Under the pieces are notes generated by a model. It had not been told where the DNA came from. It did no database searches and saw nothing but the letters and a program-made list of their open reading frames with translations. The translations under genes and the position numbers were made by a program. 64,000 bases of DNA, taken from contig JAGAON010000003.1 of the NCBI GenBank assembly GCA_017623655.1, positions 327,601-391,600 of the forward strand. Reading direction: 5' to 3'. This stretch comes from Prevotella sp. GTDB lineage: Bacteria; Bacteroidota; Bacteroidia; Bacteroidales; Bacteroidaceae. Positions 26,904 to 35,647 of this stretch are shown one piece after another (position 1 is the stretch's first letter; each line of letters opens with the position of its first letter).

Positions 26904-27077
26904 CAACGCTGTTTCTGACATTCCTTTATATTTGGCGTTCCGAGCCATAGCCATGTAGGGACGATGTACCATACCTTCTCAACAAAGTTGACTGCTGACA
27001 GGCATACACCCGCCCCCGGACAGAGCGTCCGCAGACGTGTTTATTACGGCGCGTTAAATTCTTTTATCATACATTTA

Positions 27078-27109
27078 TTTGCATATTATAAATAAAATAT
27101 CTACCTTTG
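27078..27109 (+). promoter_or_regulatory. promoter of the acyltransferase gene
   Basis: TTTG at 27078-27081, 20 bases, TACCTTTG at 27102-27109. Seventy-six bases to the ATG at 27186. Confidence 0.83.
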
Positions 27110-27185
27110 CAAAGCAGAAAGCGGCCGTTTCGACAAATGTTGCGGGGCTGCCGGAGGACAAAAACACCAAACTATAATACTAATA

Positions 27186-28121
27186 ATGTTGGCAGATATA
27201 AAATATAAGTTGATGTATGGCGCTCTCTATGCCTTCTCTCTCTTGCCGCTGGGAGTGCTGTATGTTTTTTCAGACATCGCCTTTTTTATCGTATATTACC
27301 TCACCAAATACCGCAAGAAGGTAGTGCGCAAGAACCTCCGCAACTCCTTTCCCGGAATGTCGGAGAAGGAAATGCTGGGCATAGAGCGCAAGTTCTTCCG
27401 CTGGTTCTGTGACTATGTGTTCGAGACCATAAAGCTGACATCCATCAGCAAGAAAGAGATGGCGCGGCGAATGCGCTTCGAGGGCATGGAGGAAGCCCGC
27501 GTGTTCATGGACCGCAAGATACCGATTTATATGTATCTCGGCCATTATTGCAACTGGGAATGGGTCACGACATTTGCCATGCACGCCCCGGACTGCCTGT
27601 GCGGAAACCTGTATCACGAACTGGAAAGCAAGACTGCGGACAGGATTTTCCTGAAACTACGCACACGTTTCGGAGCGCATGGCGTGAAGATGGAGGACAC
27701 ATTGCCTACGCTGGCGCGCTGGCACAAGGAACAGAAGGCCATGGTCATTGGCTTCGTCTCGGACCAAGTGCCCGGCTTCAGCAGTATGCACTACTGGCCG
27801 ACATTCCTCAATCAGCTTACGCCTACATACTCCGGAGCGGAGAGAATAGCCAAGATTTTTAGCGGGGCGGCGTTCTATATGGACATAAAACGCCCCAAGC
27901 GCGGATACTATGTAGCCACACTCGTGAAGATGTGTGATAACGCCAAGGACGAGCCCAAGTTCGCATTGACGGAGAAATACTACCGCCTGCTTGAGGAAAC
28001 GATAAGGGAAAACCCGCCGTACTGGCTCTGGAGCCACAACAGGTGGAAACGCACTTGGGAGGACTTCTGCCGTGTATATCCTGACGAAAAGGAGAGAAAC
28101 AGGGTGTTAAGTAAATTATAA
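27186..28121 (+). CDS. lipid A biosynthesis acyltransferase, LpxL/HtrB family
   Basis: Adds a secondary acyl chain to lipid A at the inner membrane. 311 residues, normal length. An N-terminal hydrophobic anchor (LYAFSLLPLGVLYVFSDIAF) is followed by RKNLRNSFP, the acyltransferase motif as H-x4-E (GHYCNWEW, about 118-125), the DQVPG and GAERIAK segments, and a closing WLWSHNRWKRTWE. All of these are characteristic of LpxL-type enzymes. The GT6 gene follows after 17 bases, so the two may share a transcript. Whether it is LpxL- or LpxM-like in acyl position cannot be told. Confidence 0.93.
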   Translation: MLADIKYKLMYGALYAFSLLPLGVLYVFSDIAFFIVYYLTKYRKKVVRKNLRNSFPGMSEKEMLGIERKFFRWFCDYVFETIKLTSISKKEMARRMRFEGMEEARVFMDRKIPIYMYLGHYCNWEWVTTFAMHAPDCLCGNLYHELESKTADRIFLKLRTRFGAHGVKMEDTLPTLARWHKEQKAMVIGFVSDQVPGFSSMHYWPTFLNQLTPTYSGAERIAKIFSGAAFYMDIKRPKRGYYVATLVKMCDNAKDEPKFALTEKYYRLLEETIRENPPYWLWSHNRWKRTWEDFCRVYPDEKERNRVLSKL

Positions 28122-28138
28122 ATAATACGTAATAAAGT

Positions 28139-28915
28139 ATGAAAGTAGCGTTATTATATATAGGCGTAGGACGTTATTCATGTTTTTGGGAAGAGTTTTA
28201 CAACACTTGTGAGCGGAATTTTCTTCCGGAAGCGGAAAAACATTATTTCTTTGCGACAGATATGGAAGCTCAACTGAAAGTTGGAAATAATGTCACTTTG
28301 ATTCATCAGGAAGACCTTGGCTGGCCTTGTAACACCATGTACCGGTTCATGTTCTTTTTAAGAGTGAAGGAAGAACTAAGGAATTATGACTATATTTACT
28401 TCTGTAACGCCAATACTCGCTTCAAAGCGCCAATCACTCCGCAGGAGATAGTACCGACAAATGAAGATGGCGGTTTGTTGATGTTGACGTGGCAGGACAT
28501 GAATGCAGACCCGGATACTTTTCCTTTTGAGCGAAGACCGCAGTCAGCGGCTTGTGTTCCTTTTGGAACAAGGCAGATATACTATCAAGGAACACTCAAT
28601 GGTGGCAGCTGTGAAGAATTCATCAAACTGCTTGAGGGTTGTCATGAGATAGTGGATAGGGACTTTCATAACGGGTATGTGCCGACAGCCCATGACGAAT
28701 CGGCACTTAATGCTTATATGCAGGGGCGCAAATGCAAACTCGTTGACAGCACTTACGGCAGGCCGGAGCACCGTGACAAGAGGCACACGGCGAAGATAGT
28801 GTTCGCCACAAAGGAGAAAGTCTTGGGACGATCGTATATGCGTCACTTCAAGAAACGTGGGCATTCGGACACATGGTTGCGCAAGTTGCTGAAAAAGATG
28901 GGGTTGATTCATTAG
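28139..28915 (+). CDS. family GT6 glycosyltransferase (histo-blood-group-like)
   Basis: 258 residues. GT6 enzymes add alpha-1,3-linked Gal or GalNAc, as the animal ABO and alpha-1,3-galactosyl transferases do. Family marks: YRFMFFLRVKEEL, the donor site FCNANTRF (88-95), YYQGTLNGG (148-156) and HDESALN (185-191). The usual metal-binding DxD is replaced by NAN (90-92), as known for the bacterial GT6 branch, which works without a metal. There is no signal or membrane anchor; the C-terminus is basic. The first ~400 bases are more AT-rich than the gene before it, consistent with transfer. Likely decorates lipopolysaccharide or capsule with a host-like epitope. Confidence 0.92.
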   Translation: MKVALLYIGVGRYSCFWEEFYNTCERNFLPEAEKHYFFATDMEAQLKVGNNVTLIHQEDLGWPCNTMYRFMFFLRVKEELRNYDYIYFCNANTRFKAPITPQEIVPTNEDGGLLMLTWQDMNADPDTFPFERRPQSAACVPFGTRQIYYQGTLNGGSCEEFIKLLEGCHEIVDRDFHNGYVPTAHDESALNAYMQGRKCKLVDSTYGRPEHRDKRHTAKIVFATKEKVLGRSYMRHFKKRGHSDTWLRKLLKKMGLIH

Positions 28916-29248
28916 TAAGCAGTAATCGTTTTTGCCGTTTTTCATCGTAAGGAAATCTGCAACTGACAGCTGACTGTGAAGAAAGTTGCCTCTACACCCT
29001 GAAAGGGTGGTATAATATAGGATAGGGTGTAAACCCTATCTTTAATGGCTTTCACCCTCGCAAGCCCTGTAAGGGCGGTATATTTTCATATTTTGGCAAT
29101 GACATTAAGCGGCAATGTGGAATTATGTCGCACCTACGGCGCTCGCTGTTATTATAGATTATGCGCATAGATAGGGCTTACACCCTATCCTTTATTATGC
29201 CGCACCTACGGTGCTGTCATAGTTAACAACTGACAACAGAATGGGCAG
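28916..29248. repeat. gap filled by a D-like repeat
   Basis: From about 28994 to 29215: ACCCTGAAAGGGTGGTATAA, GGATAGGGTGTAAACCCTATC, then a later inverted ATAGGGCTTACACCCTATCC and CGCACCTACGGTGC twice. It resembles the D family in layout (paired small palindromes at each end) but is a separate sequence class. No gene in the gap. Confidence 0.65.
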
Positions 29249-31078
29249 ATGAATAGGATTTACGCAATATTAGTCATTTTTCTTATCTGGATTTTGCCGG
29301 GTGTGCTCAGCAAAGTCTGCTTTCTCACGTTGTATTGTGCGGACACCGGTTCGGTGACCGGGTGGCTTTCCGTGTTGTGGCACGGCCTGTTGCTTGATGC
29401 GGCCATTGCCGGATATTTCTCAATCATCCCCGGTTTGATGCTTATATGTTCCCTGTGGACGACGGGAAAATGGTGGAAATGGCTGTGGAACGGCTACTTC
29501 CTTGTCACCTCTTTCGCCTCTTTTCTTGCCTATACAAGCAATCTTGGGCTGTACGCCTATTGGGGATTCCCGCTTGACAGCACCCCTTTGCTTTACATAA
29601 AGACCTCTCCTTCGGCGGCCATGGCGAGTATGTCGTTGTGGCAGATGGTGCTGTTCCCGCTCGTTATGATATGCGGTACGGTATGTCTTTATAAGATTTT
29701 CGGTGCGTTGAGGCGGCAAGTCTTAGCCGTTCCGGCCGCTTCTGCCGCCCGGCGTATTGGCCTTTCGGTCTTCCTTTTGCTTGTTACCGCCGCCATGATA
29801 ATACCCATCCGTGGCGGCTTCGGCACCGGAACAAACCATACGGGCAACGTATATTTCTCGCAGGACGTGAGGCTTAATCATGCCGCCGTTAATCCTATAT
29901 TCAGTTTTCTGGAGTCGGTCATGCACCAAGAGGACATTGCCGGGCGTTACCGTTTTATGGAACCGGACAAGGCCGACAGTCTGTTTGCGGCACTGACGCA
30001 TACGGCGTTGCGTCCGGATGCAGTGAAAAAAGACTATAATGTGGTGCTGGTCTGCCTTGAGAGTTTCTCAAAATACATCATGACAGAGGCCGGCCACGTC
30101 AGCGGAGTGACACCGAACCTTGACCGTTATTCACGTGAAGGCATATATTTCACTAACTTCTACGCCAACAGTTTCCGCACGGACAGGGCGTTGGTGTCGG
30201 TATTGAGCGGTCTGCCTGCGCAGCCAACGATGAGCGTTATGGATATGCCCCGCATCAGCACGTCACTGCCTTCCATCGCCAAGTCGCTCGGAAAGGCCGG
30301 CTATGTGACGCACTTCTATTATGGGGGAGATACCAATTACAGCAATATGCGTTCATACCTTGTCGGCACAGGGTTTCAGAAAATTACCTCACAGTACGAT
30401 TTCCCGCCGGAACAGAGTACCGGCAAGTGGGGAGTGGCGGACGGTCCGGTGTTTGACCGGGTGCTGGCTGATATAGGGCGTGAGGCGAAGCAGGGAGAAA
30501 AGCCGTTCTTCAAGGTCTTCATGACGAGCAGCAGCCATGAGCCTTTTGACGTGCCCGACTACCGGAAACTGAGTTCGCCGGAGCTGAATGCCTTTTCATA
30601 TACCGACCATTGCCTTGGGGATTTCATCGGGAAACTGAGGAGAATGCCCTGCTGGCAGAACACTCTTGTCGTGATAGTGCCTGACCATCTCGGTGCATAT
30701 CCGCCTGAGATGGACAATTACCGGTTGTGGCGTTATGAACTCCCGATGGTGATGCTGGGCGGAATGATAACCGAACCGCGGCGTATTCCGGTTGTAGGTT
30801 CGCAGATAGACATCAGTGCCACGGTGCTTGCCATGTTGGGACGCTCTCATGATGAGTTTTTATATTCAAAGGACTTGATGGATGCCGCCGCTCCACATTA
30901 CGCCTTTTTCACCTTCCCGGACGCCATGGGGATGGTAGAAGGTGACAGTTTTATGTTTTATGACAACACCTCCGGGCAGGTCGTAGCCGCCGGTGGCGAC
31001 CAGTCGGTGGGACTGTTGCCGAAGGCGCAGGCGTTCCTTCAAAAGCTGTATGACGACCTTGGCAGGGCGGACAGGTGA
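29249..31078 (+). CDS. LTA synthase-like sulfatase-fold membrane enzyme
   Basis: 609 residues: about five N-terminal transmembrane segments (residues 5-30, 45-70, 80-105, 132-155, 170-187), then a periplasmic alkaline-phosphatase/sulfatase-fold domain. Visible metal and catalytic positions: Glu271 in VLVCLESFSKY, the presumed nucleophile Thr311 in NSFRTDRALVS, and a VIVPDHLG stretch holding the downstream Asp and His. Relatives transfer phosphoglycerol or phosphoethanolamine to glycans or lipids; the substrate here is unknown. In a Gram-negative, modification of lipopolysaccharide or a periplasmic glycan is the likely role. Neighbours (LpxL-type enzyme, GT6) agree with envelope glycolipid work. 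Confidence 0.88.
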   Translation: MNRIYAILVIFLIWILPGVLSKVCFLTLYCADTGSVTGWLSVLWHGLLLDAAIAGYFSIIPGLMLICSLWTTGKWWKWLWNGYFLVTSFASFLAYTSNLGLYAYWGFPLDSTPLLYIKTSPSAAMASMSLWQMVLFPLVMICGTVCLYKIFGALRRQVLAVPAASAARRIGLSVFLLLVTAAMIIPIRGGFGTGTNHTGNVYFSQDVRLNHAAVNPIFSFLESVMHQEDIAGRYRFMEPDKADSLFAALTHTALRPDAVKKDYNVVLVCLESFSKYIMTEAGHVSGVTPNLDRYSREGIYFTNFYANSFRTDRALVSVLSGLPAQPTMSVMDMPRISTSLPSIAKSLGKAGYVTHFYYGGDTNYSNMRSYLVGTGFQKITSQYDFPPEQSTGKWGVADGPVFDRVLADIGREAKQGEKPFFKVFMTSSSHEPFDVPDYRKLSSPELNAFSYTDHCLGDFIGKLRRMPCWQNTLVVIVPDHLGAYPPEMDNYRLWRYELPMVMLGGMITEPRRIPVVGSQIDISATVLAMLGRSHDEFLYSKDLMDAAAPHYAFFTFPDAMGMVEGDSFMFYDNTSGQVVAAGGDQSVGLLPKAQAFLQKLYDDLGRADR

Positions 31079-31157
31079 GGCTTTGCCGGAACGTGCGGCG
31101 GCGTGTTGATGAGAGGGACAAGGCCGTTTCCGTGAAGTCCTGTATTTGCCGTATTTG

Positions 31158-31240
31158 TAAAAAGGTGCTGATTACATTGTAATCAGCACCTTTTTATATG
31201 GTAATCAGCACCTGATTGCGGTGTAATCGGCACCCTTTTG
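31158..31240 (+). repeat. repeat C cluster, likely terminator
   Basis: TAAAAAGGTGCTGATTACA and its complement form a near-perfect palindrome (about 31158-31196) with T and A runs, 80 bases after the LTA-synthase-like gene. Two more half-sites follow. Almost identical to 12060-12140 in inverse orientation. Confidence 0.78.
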
Positions 31241-31395
31241 TTTTGCGGCATGACAGTAGGTACGGCAGGATACCGTGCAAGTGCCTTTTGCCCAATGCGT
31301 TATTTGTCCTTATATGCCTTGTTTGCTGCACGGCAGGATACCGTGCCTATTGTCGCAGTCAGCGCCTTATTGTGATGCCGTTGATTGTCGCCTCC

Positions 31396-31709
31396 GAACC
31401 CCGAAGGGGTGACAGAATATAGCACAGGGTGTAAACCCTGTGTTCAGATGTGATGCTCGCAAAACGTATTGGGAACCCCGAAGCCGATAGGCGAGGCGGG
31501 TATTGGCCGCCGAGGGGTGAAATACCTATCGTATATCATGTGTTGCGACACGAATATATGGTAGTGCTTTTTTGCAGTGTTGTGTCACCCCTCGTCGCAC
31601 GTTGTGCTCCTCGCCTGCCGGCTTCGGGGTTTCCGATACAATTTTTTCGTCCTAAATGGTAACACAGGGTTTACACCCTGTGCTTGGATATTTCACCCCT
31701 TCGGGGTTC
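31396..31709. repeat. repeat D, ~314-bp nested inverted repeat
   Basis: Very similar to the copy at 19332, including TGGGAACCCCGAAGCCGATA, GAGGCGGGTATTGG and CTCGTCGCACGTTGTGCTCC. The near-identity over this length points to recent spread or gene conversion. Confidence 0.85.
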
Positions 31710-31759
31710 ATTATACCATGTTTTTGTTGCGTTGGTAATGTTTTTGCGTGGCGATATTT

Positions 31760-31791
31760 TTGTAGGGACGCACCAAGGTGCGTCCCTACAA
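31760..31791. repeat. repeat A, single palindrome
   Basis: TTGTAGGGACGCACC AA GGTGCGTCCCTACAA: the two outer ends of the composite element joined with the spacer missing. Confidence 0.85.
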
Positions 31792-31930
31792 CGACGTTTG
31801 TAACCATCGCATCGGGAGGTTGATGGCATTCGCAACGACGTTTGTAATCGTTCGTGTCGGGAGGTTGGCGGTGTTCGCAATATTATTTGCAGCCATTCGC
31901 ATCGGGAGGTGGCGGTGTTCGCGGCATCGT
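31791..31930. repeat. repeat E, 45-bp tandem array (three copies, inverse)
   Basis: The GGGAGGT cores at 31814, 31859 and 31904 are exactly 45 bases apart. It is the reverse complement of the array at 11388 and is again fused directly to an A palindrome. Confidence 0.83.
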
Positions 31931-31937
31931 TGGTGTC

Positions 31938-32684
31938 TTATAGACGTTTCCTTTCCTTTAATTTCCCCATCATGACGATTTGGTATGTCGCTTCGAGGCA
32001 GGCGTAGATGAAGCCGGGAAACCCGTCACGGAATCCCCCCTTTATGATATAACTCTTGATGAAGCGGTGTGTCGGGCGTCCGAGATACGCCAATGCACCA
32101 TACCGTTTGCCCGCTTTTTTCATGCACTCATAGTCGGTGTATGTGTCGGTCTTGCGCAAACGGTCGGATATGCTGTCGTCGGCAAGGTGCTCGAATGCCA
32201 GTCCCTTGTGTTTCGGGGCGTGTATTACGGTGCCGTTTACGTTGGGCTGCACATGAATGACGGGTGGCCATTCCGTTTTGTCCTTGCGGAAGAAGCGCAG
32301 GATGTAGTCCGGGTAGAGGGAGTGCATGAACGTTCCCATGAAGTAGTTGCGGCGCGGTATGTATATCCCGTCAGGCGGATTGGGCTGTGATGTCTCGCGG
32401 TACAGGTAGTCGCGTAGTGCCTTCGGGACTGTCTCATCGGCGTCAACGACAAGCACCCATGGGTGGGTTGCCGACTGTATGGCGAAGTTACGTGCCGGTT
32501 CCACGATGGTGTGGTTCTGCTTTGGGAATGTCACTATTTTGCAACCGTAGCTTTTGGCTATGCTCAACGTGCCGTCGGTGCTTTCCATGTCGCAGATGAC
32601 CACTTCGTCAAAATCCTTTACCGATTCCAGTACTTTTGCGAGGTGTCTTTCCGCATTGTATGTATTGATAACGATGGAAATCAT
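31938..32684 (-). CDS. family 2 glycosyltransferase, WaaE/KdtX-like
   Basis: 248 residues of a soluble GT-A enzyme: ISIVINTYNAERHLAKVLESV at the N-terminus, DMESTDGT, and the metal-binding VVDADETVP (Asp-x-Asp near residue 78). A central PRRNYFMGTFMH and a C-terminal WHxxP-free basic stretch follow. This layout matches lipopolysaccharide core beta-1,4-glucosyltransferase relatives (WaaE/KdtX). It lies at the end of the lpxB-linked minus-strand cluster, 144 bases after the GT11-GT4 fusion gene, with an H-type repeat between. Exact sugar and acceptor unknown. Confidence 0.88.
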   Translation of the reverse strand: MISIVINTYNAERHLAKVLESVKDFDEVVICDMESTDGTLSIAKSYGCKIVTFPKQNHTIVEPARNFAIQSATHPWVLVVDADETVPKALRDYLYRETSQPNPPDGIYIPRRNYFMGTFMHSLYPDYILRFFRKDKTEWPPVIHVQPNVNGTVIHAPKHKGLAFEHLADDSISDRLRKTDTYTDYECMKKAGKRYGALAYLGRPTHRFIKSYIIKGGFRDGFPGFIYACLEATYQIVMMGKLKERKRL

Positions 32685-32694
32685 TTTTCTTTGT

Positions 32695-32815
32695 GGGTTT
32701 TAGGTTGCGCAACGTTTTGCGGTGCTTGGTTTTAGGTTTCAGGTTTTAAGGCGTAGGTTAAGTGATGTATGCAGGTGGAAGACCTGCAACCTTCAACCTT
32801 TACCCTTTTACCGCA
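32695..32815. repeat. repeat H copy
   Basis: GTTTTAGGTTGCGCAACG, GCTTGGTTTTAGGTTTCAGG and later GACCTGCAACCTTCAACC, like the repeat after gltD. It lies between two glycosyltransferase genes of the same orientation. Confidence 0.5.
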
Positions 32816-32828
32816 TACCTTGCCCGGT

Positions 32829-34841
32829 TCAGAACAGCTGTTCCAGTGTGGAGATGTTCTTTTCCGCCATGAAAGTCTTTTTATGTTTCTTTATCTCGTG
32901 CAGCAGGTTGCCTTGCAGCTGCTTGTCATACAGGGCGCGCTCCATGGCATTGCTGAACCCGTTTACGTCGCCTACCGGTACGAGAATGCCGGCTTTGCCG
33001 TGCTTTAATATCTCGTCCGGCCCTGTGGGACAGTCGCTTGACACTATTATCTTGTTCAGCATGAGAGCCTCTATCAATACCGTCGGCAGCCCCTCGAACT
33101 TGGAACTGTGGACTATCAGCCGTGCCTTGGCCATCCATGGGAAAGGATTTTCAATGAAACCGAGCAGTACTATCTTCTCGTTCAGATTGTGTTCGCTGAT
33201 GTGCCGCTCTATTTCGTCGCGGCTTTTGCCCTCACCTATTATATATAGTGGCGGCAGTGACGTGATGCCCGGCTTCTGATCGAGCATCGCGTATGCGTCG
33301 ATGAGGGTGGTGATGTCTTTCTGCGTCTCCTCCAACCGTTCCACCGCGAGTATGTATTCGCCGTTGATGCGCGGGTCTTCGACGGGTGCCTTCGCCTTTA
33401 CGAGTATTCGGTGGAGATTGACGGAGTTGTATATTCTGACGAACTTGTCTTCCAGTTCCGGGGCAACGTGCCGCGCCTCTTCAAGCATGGCGTTGCTGAG
33501 CGTCACCACATGGTCATATTTCTTCATGTTGTCCAGCCTGCGCTTCATGTGGCGTTTGTCCCGTTGCAGTTCGGTCGCAAAGCTGAAATGGAAGAAACTT
33601 ATCCTCTTGGCCGTGCCCTTGGTGCTTATGAGTGAGCCGAAAGTGGAGTCGAAGTCTATTATAACGTCAAACTGTTTTGTTATCTTCTTCAGCTTCCAGA
33701 TGGTGGATATTCTGCGTATCGGGTTGAGGAACAGCTCGTCAAGAGGTCCCATGTTCTTGTTCTTCGACATGATGCTGTGCTTCTTATACCATGTAAGCAG
33801 CTTGTTTTGCACAAGGTAGAAGACGTTGATGTTCTTTGGAAGCCGGTTGGTGAACACCTCAAACTCTTTCATCTTCAGCATAATGCCAAGCGAAATCTGG
33901 TGGCTTGTGAGCGTGCAGAAGTTGTTGATGTACTCCACCAGCACCGTGTCTATGCCTCCGTCAAGGAAACGGCTGATAAGGAAAAGCACCTTCTTCGGCG
34001 GCTTCGGCGGGTCAATCCAGTAGTTGTCAAAGGTTCGGAAGAGCGTGTCGAAGTCCTTGAAGTCATCAAGTGTTACGCTGTTGTGGTCGTTTGTCATCCA
34101 GTGCAGCTTGGCTTTGCCGTACATGGCGGCTACAAGTGAGTAGGAACTTGGCGGTCCTATGAGGTAGTCGCACTCTGACAACATGCAGAGATCTTCGCCT
34201 GCATTGCCGTTGGGGAACACCACTTTCGCCTCAGGCAGTTCCTTAATGTAGTACTTCCGGTTCAGTTCCGGGTCGTTGCCGCAGATATATACCGTGAAAT
34301 TCCTGCCCGGGAACATCGCGATAATCTGCTTGATGTAATGCATAAAGGCATAATCATAGAAGTAATATATGCCGTTGAAGAACGTAAGGTAGTCGCCGCG
34401 GCGTATGTGAACCCCTATCTTTATGGTGTTGTCATCGGACGTTTCGGCAAGGAGTTCGTTTATTTTGTGGTGTATTTCCTCCTTGAAGTCAAACAGTTCC
34501 AGTATGTCTTGCTTGTATTTTATGAACAAGTCGTAATACCTTACGCCCCATCCTTCGATGATAACGTTACGGTGTGACAGGGTGAAAGCCTCCTTTTCGG
34601 CCTTTCCCTCCTCGCCAAGATCGTATGTAACAACAGGCAGTATCTTGTATTTTGCTCCATACTTGCCCGCAATGTACGTCAGAAAGTTGTGGTTTTTGGT
34701 GTTGCAGATCTTGAAATACTGGTATTTGTATGCGAAGCGCATGGACATACTGTGCCGGTGGTTCTCCTTTGTCCACGCATATACATGGGCATATTGTAGA
34801 ATGTTGTTGCACATCTGTCCCTTGTCTCTTACGAATATCAT
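32829..34841 (-). CDS. two-domain glycosyltransferase: GT11-like plus GT4
   Basis: 670 residues. Residues 1-275 resemble GT11 alpha-1,2-fucosyltransferases: the GQMCNNILQYAHVYAWTKEN opening, the family motif HIRRGDY (145-151) and the SECDYLIGPPSSYSLVAAMYG donor region. After a PPKPPKK hinge (278-284), a second, GT-B retaining GT4 enzyme begins: LISRFLDGGIDTVL, YILAVERLEETQKD, and the E-x7-E type site SKFEGLPTVLIEAL. The single polypeptide therefore could add two successive sugars. The start overlaps the deacetylase stop by four bases (ATGA). It is unlikely to be a sequencing fusion, as the hinge reads cleanly in one frame. Specificities are inferred. Confidence 0.85.
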   Translation of the reverse strand: MIFVRDKGQMCNNILQYAHVYAWTKENHRHSMSMRFAYKYQYFKICNTKNHNFLTYIAGKYGAKYKILPVVTYDLGEEGKAEKEAFTLSHRNVIIEGWGVRYYDLFIKYKQDILELFDFKEEIHHKINELLAETSDDNTIKIGVHIRRGDYLTFFNGIYYFYDYAFMHYIKQIIAMFPGRNFTVYICGNDPELNRKYYIKELPEAKVVFPNGNAGEDLCMLSECDYLIGPPSSYSLVAAMYGKAKLHWMTNDHNSVTLDDFKDFDTLFRTFDNYWIDPPKPPKKVLFLISRFLDGGIDTVLVEYINNFCTLTSHQISLGIMLKMKEFEVFTNRLPKNINVFYLVQNKLLTWYKKHSIMSKNKNMGPLDELFLNPIRRISTIWKLKKITKQFDVIIDFDSTFGSLISTKGTAKRISFFHFSFATELQRDKRHMKRRLDNMKKYDHVVTLSNAMLEEARHVAPELEDKFVRIYNSVNLHRILVKAKAPVEDPRINGEYILAVERLEETQKDITTLIDAYAMLDQKPGITSLPPLYIIGEGKSRDEIERHISEHNLNEKIVLLGFIENPFPWMAKARLIVHSSKFEGLPTVLIEALMLNKIIVSSDCPTGPDEILKHGKAGILVPVGDVNGFSNAMERALYDKQLQGNLLHEIKKHKKTFMAEKNISTLEQLF

Positions 34842-35638
34842 GGCTTAATCCGGTTTTGTTTTATGATTGAAGAGCAAAACTCGCTGTATGTCCCGAAGAC
34901 CTCTCCCCGCGCCTTCAAGTCCTGTATTATGTGCTTCAGACGCTCGTACATCGGCTGTCCGGCATTGTTTCTGATGATGAAAGGCATCTTCAGCTCCGGG
35001 TGTTCGCCAAGGGGAAAGAACTCCCAAGGGTGGAAATAGGTGTTGAAGTAGCCGTCATGCTTTATTATTCTGTGGCACAAAGCCTTGTAAAGCCATAGCG
35101 GGAAGTTGTGCAGTGACAGCCAAAACATGGGTATTCTAAACCAAGGGCTGACAGAAGCGGGTATCTGTATCACGCCTTCCTGCACGAACCATGTCCGCGG
35201 AGTGGTGAGGTGCATATACCGGCCCGGTATGAAAGCCGGGTTGAGTGAGGCGTTGTAGGTGTACCCCTGACGCGCTTGCTCGGCAATATCAACCTTGAAC
35301 ATCCTCGGCTGTCGGTATCCTTTGATCTCCATTCCGGTCAGTTTTTCCAGTATTCTCTTGGAGTTTACCACGTCTTCCGCCTGTGGTTGCCAGTGGTCGC
35401 AGCCGTGTGCAGCCACCTCGTGACCCTCGTTTATGATGCGCTGCATCACCTCCGGCGCGTTCTCCGCGAAGTTTGTGGTGCAGAAGAAAGTACCTTTCAC
35501 ACCACATTCTTTAAGACAATCCAGTATGCGGTTGGTGCCATACCGTGACACTTCCATGCCTTCTTTCAATGTATCGTAGTCCACTCCGTGCTCACGGGGG
35601 ACGTCAAACTCCTCTGTGTCAAAGCTAAGTAGAATCAT
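34838..35638 (-). CDS. NodB-type polysaccharide deacetylase
   Basis: 266 residues of a carbohydrate esterase 4-like enzyme, which removes N-acetyl groups from amino sugars. Motif 1 is SFDTEEFDV (first metal/catalytic Asp region), motif 2 HGCDHW (His-x3-His) and motif 3 GYRQPRMF. Further on, PASVSPWF and YFHPWEFFP, the latter with the usual late His. No signal peptide, so it acts in the cytoplasm, probably on a lipid-linked intermediate. It overlaps the GT11-GT4 gene by four bases and follows the GT87-like gene by nine, so it belongs to the lpxB-linked operon. Confidence 0.9.
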   Translation of the reverse strand: MILLSFDTEEFDVPREHGVDYDTLKEGMEVSRYGTNRILDCLKECGVKGTFFCTTNFAENAPEVMQRIINEGHEVAAHGCDHWQPQAEDVVNSKRILEKLTGMEIKGYRQPRMFKVDIAEQARQGYTYNASLNPAFIPGRYMHLTTPRTWFVQEGVIQIPASVSPWFRIPMFWLSLHNFPLWLYKALCHRIIKHDGYFNTYFHPWEFFPLGEHPELKMPFIIRNNAGQPMYERLKHIIQDLKARGEVFGTYSEFCSSIIKQNRIKP

Positions 35639-35647
35639 AACTCTTGA

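Larger units (their letters stand above)
26107..27077. other. gene-free repeat island after gltD
   Basis: Contains an H-type inverted repeat (26118-26214), C cluster (26300-26386), a G unit (about 26438-26510, GGCACGGCATTCAGCCGTGC and GGATGCCGTGCC), a D element (26588-26903) and a degenerate A/B remnant (26953-26970). About 100 bases near 26970-27070 show nothing. No gene is supported. Confidence 0.82.
31079..31937. other. gene-free repeat island between convergent genes
   Basis: In order: C cluster (31158-31240), G unit (31242-31370, GGTACGGCAGGATACCGTGC twice), D element (31396-31709), a single A palindrome (31760-31791), and E tandem array in inverse orientation (31791-31930). No coding region is supported. 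Confidence 0.85.
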
